A DNA stretch of 64,000 nt from an uncultured Porphyromonadaceae bacterium (GTDB taxonomy: Bacteria; Bacteroidota; Bacteroidia; Bacteroidales; Muribaculaceae), in assembly GCA_900541835.1 (NCBI GenBank), contig UQLL01000003.1:62001-126000 (forward strand), given 5' to 3'. Position numbers and translations under genes: made by a program. The notes under the pieces are model-generated. The model ran no database searches. It saw only the letters and a program-made list of their open reading frames with translations, and was not told where the DNA came from. Positions 25,571-33,241 of this stretch are shown here, one piece after another; within the stretch, counting starts at the first letter, position 1, and every line of letters begins with the position of its first letter.

Positions 25571-25604
25571 AGTAAATCGCGCACCGGGCCGAGTTGTCTG
25601 TTGT

Positions 25605-25943
25605 TATAGGCTCTGTTCCTTAAAAAATATTACGTCAGGGCGGTGGATTTTCGCGGAAATTTCGCGAGTTGAAGAGGGAGCGATGCGAGCATCGTGACCG
25701 ATGAAACTCGGCGAAATTTACCGAAAAGACACCGGTCAAATGCCCAATTATTAAGAAATGTAAAATATGATCCGGTTCATAATGTCAACATCAGAAAAGG
25801 TATTGGCTTTGTCTCGCAGCTGCACCTGTGCTTCAGCCTTTTGCCTCAGTCACATAGCTCGCTATGCTCCTTCGGCCGCAAGGCTGAATTCCAGGCACAT
25901 CTGCGACCCTGACGTTAATATTTTTTGAGGAACAGAGCCTATA
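25605..25943. mobile_element. 339-bp MITE-like element with about 37-bp terminal inverted repeats
   Basis: The left end 25605-25640 (TATAGGCTCTGTTCCTTAAA...) and right end 25907-25943 are reverse complements with one mismatch and one extra base over 37 positions, both ending in TATAGG/CCTATA. The interior has no credible gene; a 72-codon frame at 25694-25912 has no recognisable domain. It fills nearly all of the gap between the PorE-like and GSCFA genes and ends 10 bases before the GSCFA start, so it may influence that gene. No transposase is nearby, so it would be non-autonomous. Confidence 0.85.
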
Positions 25944-25953
25944 ATTGGACACT

Positions 25954-26892
25954 ATGAAGTTTCGCACGGAATACACGGCGGTGCCCGAAACGGGGTTCCA
26001 GCTGGAGTACGACAGGGGAGTGGTGACGTTAGGCTCCTGCTTCGCCGACAACATCGGGCACCGGCTCGTGGAGACGGGCTGGCAGGCCGAAGTCAACCCC
26101 TGCGGGGTGCTCTACAACCCGCTGTCGATAGCGCAGGCCATAGAGCATGCGCTCGACCCTGACTACCGGCCGGAGCTGCGTGTGCATCCGGTCACAGGAA
26201 TGGCATACTGCCTCGATTTCTCGACCAAATTCTCGCGTCTCGAGCCGGAGGATGCGTTGTCGGTCATGTATGACTCCCTGGCACGTCTGCGCGAGGCGCT
26301 GACGTCCGCGCAGGTGCTGATGGTCACCTTCGGCACCTCCTGGGTCTACGAGCTTGCCGACACCGGGCGCGTCGTGTCCAACTGCCACAAGCTCCCTGCT
26401 GCCACTTTCCGCCGCCGCTGCTGTTCCATCCGGGAGATGACCGCCGTCTGGTACTCGATCATAGACCGACTGACTGGCGGACGCACGGGATGTGCGTCCC
26501 TGCAGCTCAACCCTCAACTGAAATTCATCTTCACCGTCAGTCCGGTTCGGCACCTTGCCGACGGTTTCGCCGGCAACGCCCGCTCCAAGGCGCGCCTGCT
26601 GCTGCTCTGCGAACAGCTCGCCCGGCTGCCGAACGCCACCTACTTCCCCGCCTACGAGATCCTGACCGACGACCTGCGCGACTACCGCTTCTACGCCGAC
26701 GACCTCGCGCATCCCTCGCCGATGGGCGCCGACTACATCTTCTCCAAGTTCGCCGACACCTACATTCCCTCTTCCGCCCTCCCCCTGATGGCCGCCGCCC
26801 GTCGTGACCGCCTCCGTGCCGCCCACCGCCCCATCTTACTCAAGACGCGAGTTCGGGATAAGACTCCACAAAATCAGACAACGACATATTGA
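25954..26892 (+). CDS. GSCFA-domain protein
   Basis: 312 residues from MKFRTEYTAVPETGFQLEY; a TTG 9 bases earlier is possible but the ATG fits the family. The name-giving motif GSCFADNIG is at about 27-35 after VVTL, and VTFGTSWVYEL, LNPQLKFIFTVSPVRH and HPSPMGADYIFSKF follow as in GSCFA proteins of Bacteroidota, which have an SGNH-hydrolase-like fold; enzymatic activity is unproven. Codons 176-182 fall in a REP-like palindrome (26479-26499) that appears inserted in frame and gives GGRTGCASL. The preceding inverted-repeat element abuts the start region and may supply or replace its promoter. Confidence 0.9.
   Translation: MKFRTEYTAVPETGFQLEYDRGVVTLGSCFADNIGHRLVETGWQAEVNPCGVLYNPLSIAQAIEHALDPDYRPELRVHPVTGMAYCLDFSTKFSRLEPEDALSVMYDSLARLREALTSAQVLMVTFGTSWVYELADTGRVVSNCHKLPAATFRRRCCSIREMTAVWYSIIDRLTGGRTGCASLQLNPQLKFIFTVSPVRHLADGFAGNARSKARLLLLCEQLARLPNATYFPAYEILTDDLRDYRFYADDLAHPSPMGADYIFSKFADTYIPSSALPLMAAARRDRLRAAHRPILLKTRVRDKTPQNQTTTY
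26479..26499. repeat. REP-like palindrome inside the GSCFA coding sequence
   Basis: GGACGCAC (26479-26486), loop GGGAT, GTGCGTCC (26492-26499): an 8-bp perfect palindrome with the same GGACGCAC core, and the same trailing CCTGCA, as the element at 15590-15666. It is read in frame as part of the protein. Confidence 0.75.
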
Positions 26893-26949
26893 CACGCAAA
26901 ATCGGGCGCCCAAACATTTTCAGACCGGAATGATGCCACCAAAATGTAC

Positions 26950-26957
26950 TAACTTTG
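26950..26957 (+). promoter_or_regulatory. -7 promoter box of the second MATE gene
   Basis: TAACTTTG fits TAnnTTTG, 33 bases upstream of the ATG. No clear TTTG is found at the -33 position. Confidence 0.55.
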
Positions 26958-26989
26958 CATCCGGGAACCTATCACTTTGAAATTGAAAT

Positions 26990-28347
26990 ATGGAAAGGAA
27001 TCTTCAACGCGATAAACTTAACTTCGGTAACGGAAAAATCGGGGTACTCTTCCGCGCCATGTTTTTCCCTACGCTGATCGCGATGATATTCAATTCGGCG
27101 CTGACAGTGATTGACGGAATATTTGTCGGACACGGTGTCGGAGCCGACGGCATAGCAGCCGTAAATATTGTAGCGCCGATATTTATGTTTGCCACCGGCA
27201 TCGGACTCATGTTCGGCATCGGTTCATCGGTAGTCGCGAGTATCCGTCTTGCCGAAAATAATGTGAAGGCGGCCCGCATCATCATGACTCAGGCGTTCAT
27301 TGTGGGCTGGTCATCATCGGTCTGATATGTACGCTGAGCCTCGTGTTTCCCGATAGTCTTCTTGAGTTGCTCGGATGCAGCGAGTCGCTGAAAGATAATG
27401 CTCTGGATTACCTGCTATGGCTTGTGCCGGGTCTTCTCTTCCTCTACATGGAATGTGTAGGCATGATGCTGATTCGCCTCGACGGTTCTCCAAAGTTCGC
27501 GATGCTGGTGCAGATTGTGGCGGCAGTGGTGAATATCGGACTTGACTGGTACATGATATTCCCTTTGGAATGGGGAGTGATGGGTGCGGCACTGGCCACA
27601 TCTATTGCCTGTGCATCAGGAGGAATGATGGTGCTGGTGTATTTCAGCTGGTTTCACGACAAGCTGCGGTTCTATCGCCTTAAGATGTCGGTGACATCAA
27701 TGTTCCTCACGCTGCGCAACACAGGCTACATGACGAAGATAGGTTTTGCAACCTTTCTCACGGAACTTGCCATGGGCGTGATGATGATGACCGGCAATTA
27801 TATGTTCATCAGATATCTCGGTGAGAACGGAGTGGCGGCTTACGCCGTGGCATGTTATCTCTTTCCGCTGGTATTCTCAATCAGCAACGCCGTGGCGCAG
27901 TCAGCTCAACCCATCATCAGTTTCAACCATGGGCTGCACGATGGCGGACGTGTTAACCGCACGTTGAGAATATCACTTTTTACCGCCATCGTCTGTGGAA
28001 TTGTTGTCACCCTGTGTCTGTGGCTTGGCGCACCTTGGGTGACGGAAATGTTTCTGTCGCCTGACGAAGCGGCGTATAATCTTGCCGCCAACGGACTTCC
28101 GCTGTTTTCAACATGCGCAATGTTCTTTGCCGTCAACATCGCCTTCATCGGCTATTACCAGAGCATAGAAAGGGCCGGCGTTTCGATGGCATATACACTT
28201 CTGCGTGGAATCGTTTTCCTCGTACCCTGCTTCCTGCTGTTGCCTCGGCTTATGGGTGACAGCGGACTATGGCTTGCCATTCCAGCCGCCGAACTGCTCA
28301 CCTGCATCGTAATCTGCACACGGTACGCAGTCAGAAACCGGAGGTGA
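26990..28347 (+). pseudogene. MATE family efflux transporter, frameshifted
   Basis: Two adjacent frames together make one MepA-like MATE transporter of about 450 residues. The first (26990-27325) opens MERNLQRDKLNFGN and stops after ...TQAFIVGWSSSV. The second frame, readable from about 27311 (LVIIGLICTLSLVF) and continuing with VFPDSLLELLGCSESL to 28347, carries the rest. Loss of a single base near GTGGGCTGG (27301-27311) explains it: restoring one base gives AFIVGLVIIGL. No other damage is visible, so this is either a recent pseudogene or a sequencing error. Codons are AT-richer than the intact MATE gene at 17805, and the two are not close copies. Confidence 0.85.
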
Positions 28348-28361
28348 TTCTTCTCGCCGAA

Positions 28362-28742
28362 TCAGGCGAGTTTTGTTTCGCAGAACTGTTGGAGGATTGT
28401 GGCTTCATTGTGAATTTCATCGCGTGAGCCATATACGAATGTAACCACAGGATGTTTTCTAAGGAGTTCGATAAACGCCGGTAGTTCAGGGTTGGATTCC
28501 AGTTCAGCGACATAGCGTGTCTTGAATTCATCCCACCGATTCGAGCTGACGGCGTGGAACCATTCTCTGAGTTGTGTCGATGGTGCAAGAGCTTTTTCCC
28601 ATAGCTGACAGTCAAGGCGCTCATGAGTCAGTCCGCGTGGCCAAAGGCGATCAACAAGTATTCTGTAGCCGTCGCTTTCGTCCGGCGTTTCGTATGCTCT
28701 TTTTGTCTTGATTACGGTCATGGTCATGGATTTTGGAATCAT
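28362..28742 (-). CDS. DUF488 family protein
   Basis: 126 residues (fewer if translation begins at the in-frame ATGs at 28727 or 28721, which fit the family opening better). The stretch DGYRILVDRLWPRGLTHERL and the tail VTFVYGSRDEIHNEATIL are diagnostic of DUF488, small cytoplasmic proteins of unknown function often found near redox and stress genes. It converges on the broken MATE gene (14 bases apart) and is divergent from the cupin gene. Confidence 0.9.
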   Translation of the reverse strand: MIPKSMTMTVIKTKRAYETPDESDGYRILVDRLWPRGLTHERLDCQLWEKALAPSTQLREWFHAVSSNRWDEFKTRYVAELESNPELPAFIELLRKHPVVTFVYGSRDEIHNEATILQQFCETKLA

Positions 28743-28865
28743 TGATTATACTTGGATTATGATATTAACACCCGATGCCGTTCCATGGTTGTATTTCCTC
28801 TTATAGTTGAACCATAAGTAGACGTGTGTTGTTTTGTTATTACAACCACAAACACCAGCATAACT

Positions 28866-29198
28866 ATGATAAATACAAACTACAAATTCGGAGAGGTATT
28901 TCCTCTCGCCGCACAGATAGCCGACAACGACTCAAAGGTGGCATTTCAACAGATAGTCGGCAACGATAACGGAGGCGTGGTGCTTCTCGGATTCAAGGCC
29001 GGTCAGGAACTGGAACGCCATCTTGCCCCTGCCGAAGTGATGATTTATGTGATTGAAGGCGATGTCGATTTCATGATGAATGACATGCCTCTCCACCTTC
29101 ACAAAGACGATTTCTTCCTCATGGGCAACGGTGTGCCGCATTCTGTCAAGGCCCTCAGCGATGCCAAAGTAATGCTCGTCAAAATCAAACCCGACTAA
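28866..29198 (+). CDS. Small cupin-domain protein
   Basis: 110 residues starting at MINTNYKFGEVFPL; 14 upstream codons (MCCFVITTTNTSIT) are not family-like. Single-domain beta-barrel cupin: GFKAGQELERHLAPAEVMIY and VIEGDVDFMM form motif 1, LHKDDFFLMGNGVPHSVKAL motif 2, with His residues suited to metal binding. It lies 5 bases before hcp, so the pair is an operon. Cupins like this commonly accompany hybrid-cluster proteins; the role (perhaps metal or redox sensing) is unknown. Confidence 0.9.
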   Translation: MINTNYKFGEVFPLAAQIADNDSKVAFQQIVGNDNGGVVLLGFKAGQELERHLAPAEVMIYVIEGDVDFMMNDMPLHLHKDDFFLMGNGVPHSVKALSDAKVMLVKIKPD

Positions 29199-29203
29199 AG
29201 ATT

Positions 29204-30856
29204 ATGGAAACACCGGCAATGTTCTGCTATCAGTGTCAGGAAACGGCACGTGGCAAAGGATGTGAAATGGTCGGAGTGTGCGGCAAGCACGCCGAGACAT
29301 CCGCCCGAATGGATTTATTGCTATATGGCGTCCGCGGAGTAGCGGCAATCAACCGCGCCCTTCGTGAGAAAAACGAGCCGTCGCGGGAGGCAAGCCATCT
29401 GGTGATAGATGCCTTGTTCACAACTATTACCAACGCGAATTTCGATGACGCATCTCTTGACGATTTCATCGGACGCGCTTTCGAGATCAAGAATCTTCTC
29501 GCCGGCACTGCCAAGAAGCAAGGTGTCGAGTTGCCTGACCTTCCGATCGTAGAGTTTTATGCCACTCCCGATGAAGCCGAGAAATACAGACCCGTCACCG
29601 GAGTGCTGGCAGACCCCGACGAGGATATACGCGGACTCAAACAGCTTGCCATTTATGGTTGTAAAGGTATGGCAGAATACCCCCGCCATGCCGCCAATCT
29701 CGGTTATGAGGATGACGATGTGTATGCCATAATCGAGAATGCATTGGCCGAGACAGCCCGTCGGGATATCGGTGTCGATGAACTGTTTTCTCTCGTGCTG
29801 AATGTCGGCGAAGGAGGAGTGAAGGCGATGGAACTCCTTGACCGCGCGAATACCGGAACCTACGGTAATCCCGAAATAACTAAGGTCGATATAGGTGTCC
29901 GCAACAATCCGGGCATCCTTATCAGCGGACACGACCTCAAAGACCTTGAAGAATTGCTTGAGCAGACAGCTGGGAAAGGCGTCGATGTCTATACCCATTC
30001 CGAGATGCTTCCGGGTCAGTATTATCCGGCATTCAAGAAATACCCTCATTTTGCGGGCAACTATGGCAACGCATGGTGGAAACAGACCGATGAGTTTGAA
30101 AAATTCAACGGTGTATTCCTTTTCACTTCCAATTGCATTGTGCCGCCACGCAAAAACTGCACGTATCTCGACCGCGTCTATACTACAGGTGTTGTAGGTA
30201 TGCCCGGAACACATCATATAGAGGAGGGACGGGATGGCAATCCTAAGGATTTCTCCGAACTTATAGCCCATGCGAAGAAGTGTGCACCACCCGAGGAAAT
30301 CGAACACGGACAGATTGTGGGTGGTTTCGCACATCATCAGGTCATGGAGCTTGCCCCGAAAATACTCGACCTTATCCATCGGAGCAAGATCCGTAAGTTT
30401 GTCGTCATGGCCGGTTGCGACGGTCGCTTCCCGTCACGCAGTTATTACACCAAATTTGCGGAAGCACTACCTTCTGATTGTGTCATACTCACCGCCGGGT
30501 GTGCCAAATACCGCTACAACAAGCTCCCGCTCGGCGACATCGAGGGTGTGCCACGTGTGCTCGATGCCGGGCAATGCAACGACTCTTATTCACTCGTAAG
30601 AATAGCCATAGCTTTGCGTGATGCACTTGGTCTGAAAAACATCAACGAGTTGCCGATTGTCTATAACATAGCGTGGTACGAGCAGAAAGCCGTTATCGTG
30701 CTCCTTGCACTGCTTGCTCTCGGCGTGAAGAATATCCATACCGGTCCGACTCTCCCTGCTTTCTTTACCCCCGATATACTCAAAGTGCTCAAGGAAAAAT
30801 TCGATATAGGCACTATCACTACAGTCGAGCAGGATATTGCATCGCTAATCGGATAG
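29204..30856 (+). CDS. hcp: Hybrid-cluster protein (hydroxylamine reductase), class I-type N-terminus
   Basis: 550 residues, the normal length. The N-terminal iron-sulfur motif has Cys8, Cys11, Cys20 and Cys26 (CYQC...GC...GVC). Downstream cysteine regions typical of the hybrid cluster are present (SNCIVPP, TAGCAKYRYNKL, DAGQCNDSYS) with HHQVMELAP. The enzyme reduces NO or hydroxylamine and protects anaerobes from nitrosative stress. It sits with a cupin, a DUF488 protein and a flavin-binding protein, a stress-linked group. The transcript ends at the hairpin at 30878-30927. Confidence 0.97.
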   Translation: METPAMFCYQCQETARGKGCEMVGVCGKHAETSARMDLLLYGVRGVAAINRALREKNEPSREASHLVIDALFTTITNANFDDASLDDFIGRAFEIKNLLAGTAKKQGVELPDLPIVEFYATPDEAEKYRPVTGVLADPDEDIRGLKQLAIYGCKGMAEYPRHAANLGYEDDDVYAIIENALAETARRDIGVDELFSLVLNVGEGGVKAMELLDRANTGTYGNPEITKVDIGVRNNPGILISGHDLKDLEELLEQTAGKGVDVYTHSEMLPGQYYPAFKKYPHFAGNYGNAWWKQTDEFEKFNGVFLFTSNCIVPPRKNCTYLDRVYTTGVVGMPGTHHIEEGRDGNPKDFSELIAHAKKCAPPEEIEHGQIVGGFAHHQVMELAPKILDLIHRSKIRKFVVMAGCDGRFPSRSYYTKFAEALPSDCVILTAGCAKYRYNKLPLGDIEGVPRVLDAGQCNDSYSLVRIAIALRDALGLKNINELPIVYNIAWYEQKAVIVLLALLALGVKNIHTGPTLPAFFTPDILKVLKEKFDIGTITTVEQDIASLIG

Positions 30857-30877
30857 TGTCCTCTTTATGACCTCACA

Positions 30878-30927
30878 CCGGCTTCGTCAACAGCAGGGCT
30901 ACTGGTTCCTGTCTCGGACGAAGCCGG
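30878..30927. terminator. Terminator hairpin between hcp and the flavin-binding protein gene
   Basis: CCGGCTTCGTC (30878-30888) pairs perfectly with GACGAAGCCGG (30917-30927); ATTTTAT follows on the plus strand. It lies between convergent genes and can serve hcp, possibly both directions. Confidence 0.8.
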
Positions 30928-30963
30928 ATTTTATATGTGTGACGGCGTTTTCATGGGTATTTA

Positions 30964-31446
30964 TCAGCCTTTCATTTTGCCTACTGCCGGTTCTGTAAGG
31001 ATAATCCGAATAACGGTCGTTCGGCTGAGACTGCGGGCGATGGCAGCTTCAAAATGGTCCATGAATTTTGGCAAGAAACGTTCGCAAATCAATCGCAGTG
31101 CCTCGATTTTTTCATTATCATCGGTAACTGTTTCAGCATGTCCCAACGCTATGGCTGAATGATAGTACTCGGTGAAATTCTGTTTTTCTTCCTCGTATCT
31201 CGGTGTGCATCTGCTTACTGCCGACAGACTCACAACAGGATTATTACGGATGCAATCAATCTTTTCGCCCTCTGCCGCGCAATGGAAATAGAAGGTGCGG
31301 TTGTCTTTTCGCACAACAGACAGAGGCAGCCCGTAAGGGATGCCATCCGGACGAATCATACTCACCGTGACATAAGGAGCCTTGTCGAATACTTCAAGCG
31401 CCCAGTCCTCATCCATTTGTCTCTCGGCTCTTCTCATTGTTCTCAT
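30964..31446 (-). CDS. Pyridoxamine 5'-phosphate oxidase-like flavin-binding protein (NimA-related)
   Basis: About 160 residues from MRTMRRAERQMDEDWALEVF. The fold is the split barrel that binds FMN: APYVTVSMIRPDGIPYGLPL, TFYFHCAAEGEKIDCIRNNP and FTEYYHSAIALGHAETV match the family that includes 5-nitroimidazole reductases (Nim). Upstream codons to 31476 (MQKRLCQIRI) or beyond are less likely, because the family begins near MRR-ER-M. The gene overlaps nothing and is 40 bases after the lipoprotein gene. Substrate unknown; resistance to nitro compounds or redox stress is possible. Confidence 0.9.
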   Translation of the reverse strand: MRTMRRAERQMDEDWALEVFDKAPYVTVSMIRPDGIPYGLPLSVVRKDNRTFYFHCAAEGEKIDCIRNNPVVSLSAVSRCTPRYEEEKQNFTEYYHSAIALGHAETVTDDNEKIEALRLICERFLPKFMDHFEAAIARSLSRTTVIRIILTEPAVGKMKG

Positions 31447-31486
31447 GATTCTTATCTGACACAGCCTCTTTTGCATGGGGGAGGTA

Positions 31487-32143
31487 TCAGTCCCAGTAGG
31501 TGAGCTTGCGGACGATGGTGAAGGTGCCGCTGGAGGGGGTGGTGTCCCATCCGTCCTGGTCGTTGATCTCGCGGTCGCTGCCCTTGTAGGTGACCTTGCA
31601 GTCGAGCCAGTTGCCGTGGCTGTCCTTGCGGCCGTAGGCGAGGGTGAGGGTATAGCTGGACTCCAGGCCTGGTCCCTCGTCTGCATAGGTGCCGGCGACG
31701 GGCAGGTCGTCGGCGTCCCATTTAGTGAACTTGAGGTCGAATTCGGTGCCGTCGCTCTCGCGGCAGTGGGTGGCGCTCACCAGGCCGTCGGGGTTGTGTG
31801 AGAGCTTGTTGTCGGTGTACTCGCCGAACTTGGTGGTGAGCTTGCCCTCGCGGGTGAAGGTGAGTTTCTCGTTCAGGCAGGTGATGATGTAAAAGTTGCC
31901 CTTGGTCTCGGTGGAGACGCTCTTGACGGGGCCGAGCAGCGAGAACTGGCGGAGGTCGTCGGAGAGGTAGTGCGGGGCTTCGGGTTGCTGCGCTGTGGTG
32001 TCGGCGGGAGCCTGGGCGGCTGCGGTGTCGGTGGTGGCGTCGGTGGGCGCGGCGGTGTCGGCAGCGTCCTTGCCTGCGTTGCTTGAGCAGCCCGTGAGCA
32101 GGGCGATGGCCAGGAGGCAGGCGGGGATGTGTCTGATATTCAT
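31487..32143 (-). CDS. Lipoprotein downstream of the RCC1 pair
   Basis: 218 residues with lipobox LTGC (Cys19), then an Ala/Thr/Asp-rich spacer (about 20-60) and a beta-rich domain to the end. I do not recognise the domain. Within it, sequences such as ITCLNEKLTFTREGKLTTKF and SYTLTLAYGRKDSHGNWLD look like repeated beta-hairpins seen in Bacteroidales YD-like or RHS-like proteins, but this is not a firm match. It starts 18 bases after the RCC1 gene at 32162, so it is very likely the third gene of that operon, and may tether or partner the RCC1 proteins (inference). Confidence 0.75.
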   Translation of the reverse strand: MNIRHIPACLLAIALLTGCSSNAGKDAADTAAPTDATTDTAAAQAPADTTAQQPEAPHYLSDDLRQFSLLGPVKSVSTETKGNFYIITCLNEKLTFTREGKLTTKFGEYTDNKLSHNPDGLVSATHCRESDGTEFDLKFTKWDADDLPVAGTYADEGPGLESSYTLTLAYGRKDSHGNWLDCKVTYKGSDREINDQDGWDTTPSSGTFTIVRKLTYWD

Positions 32144-32161
32144 ATCGTCGGTTTTTTTGTG

Positions 32162-33229
32162 TTACTTGATGGTGCCGGTGAGCATGAGGTCGCCGGTGGT
32201 GGTGAGGAACATGGTGAACTTGCCTCCGGCGGCGACTTTGCGTACGCCGGAGCGGATGCGGACGGGTCGGGAGCGGCTGACGGTTGTGCCGTCGCCGAGC
32301 TGGCCGTGGTCGTTCTGGCCCCAGCCCCACAGGGAGCCGTCGTCGAGTATGGCGAAAGAGGTGAAGCCGCAGGCCATGGCGTCGCGCACGCCGCGCAGAA
32401 CGGTGTAGGGGGTGAGGCGCTCGTGGCCGATGCCGGGGTTGCCGTCGCCGAGCTGGCCGTCGTGGTTGGCGCCCCACACTCGGAGGGTGCCGTCGGGATA
32501 GACGGCCAGGACGTGTTCCCAGCCGGCTGAGATGGTGCGTGGGCCGTAGGTCTCGGCCTTGCGGGGATTGTACCAGTAGTTGCCGGATTCGTAGTCTTCG
32601 TTGCCGCCGGTGTTGAGCAGGCCGTTGCCGAGTTCGCCGGAGCGGTTGTCGCCCCAGCACCAGCGGGAGCCGTCGCGGCCGATTGCCTGGGTGAAGCGGC
32701 CGCCGCACGACACGTCGGCCACGCCGGTCATGACGCGGACGGGGTGCGGCTGGTCCTCGCCGGTGCCGTCGCCGAGCTGGTCCCAGAAGTTCCAGCCCAT
32801 CATCCACAGAGTGCCGTCGGTTTTCAGCACGGCGCAGTGGATGTTGCTGGAGGAAACTACTTTGCGCACGTTGTCCATGATCTTGACAGGCCGGAGGCGG
32901 TCGGTCTTGGTGCCGTCGCCGAGCTGGCCGCACTTGTTCCATCCCCAGGCCCATAGGGAGCCGTCGTTGCGGACGGCGTAGCTGGAGCAGTCGCCGGCCG
33001 AGATTTGGCGGACGTTGTCAAGGACTTTGACTGGTTTGTCGCGGCTGACGGTGGTGCCGTCGCCGAGCTGTCCGTTTTCGTTGAGTCCGAAGGCCCACAG
33101 GGTGCCGTCGGCCTTGAGTACCAGGGCGTGCTGCATCCCGGCGGCGATGTCGCTGTACTTGCTTTGGGCAAAGGTGACTGCGGGCAGCAGCATCAGCGCC
33201 AGGGCGAGAAGGAGGGCTCTTGCTTTCAT
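32162..33229 (-). CDS. Secreted RCC1-repeat propeller protein, second locus, member B
   Basis: 355 residues with a signal peptide (MKARALLLALALMLLPAVTF, ending AQSK). Seven repeats, with A-G-x3-S/H-x-A-V-x2-DG-x-LW-x-WG cores; the loop after repeat 4 is enlarged (RSGELGNGLLNTGGNEDYES...) and repeat 3 reads MMGWNFWDQLGDG. It ends TTTGDLMLTGTIK. Its last 59 bases (32160-32218 region) are identical to those of the neighbouring gene at 33240-33298, while the rest has diverged, pointing to gene conversion. It begins 12 bases after the neighbouring gene. Confidence 0.9.
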   Translation of the reverse strand: MKARALLLALALMLLPAVTFAQSKYSDIAAGMQHALVLKADGTLWAFGLNENGQLGDGTTVSRDKPVKVLDNVRQISAGDCSSYAVRNDGSLWAWGWNKCGQLGDGTKTDRLRPVKIMDNVRKVVSSSNIHCAVLKTDGTLWMMGWNFWDQLGDGTGEDQPHPVRVMTGVADVSCGGRFTQAIGRDGSRWCWGDNRSGELGNGLLNTGGNEDYESGNYWYNPRKAETYGPRTISAGWEHVLAVYPDGTLRVWGANHDGQLGDGNPGIGHERLTPYTVLRGVRDAMACGFTSFAILDDGSLWGWGQNDHGQLGDGTTVSRSRPVRIRSGVRKVAAGGKFTMFLTTTGDLMLTGTIK

Positions 33230-33241
33230 GATTATGTTTTG

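Noticed and set aside
25694..25912. 72-codon frame inside the inverted-repeat element
   Set aside because: No known domain and no transposase features; likely chance reading.
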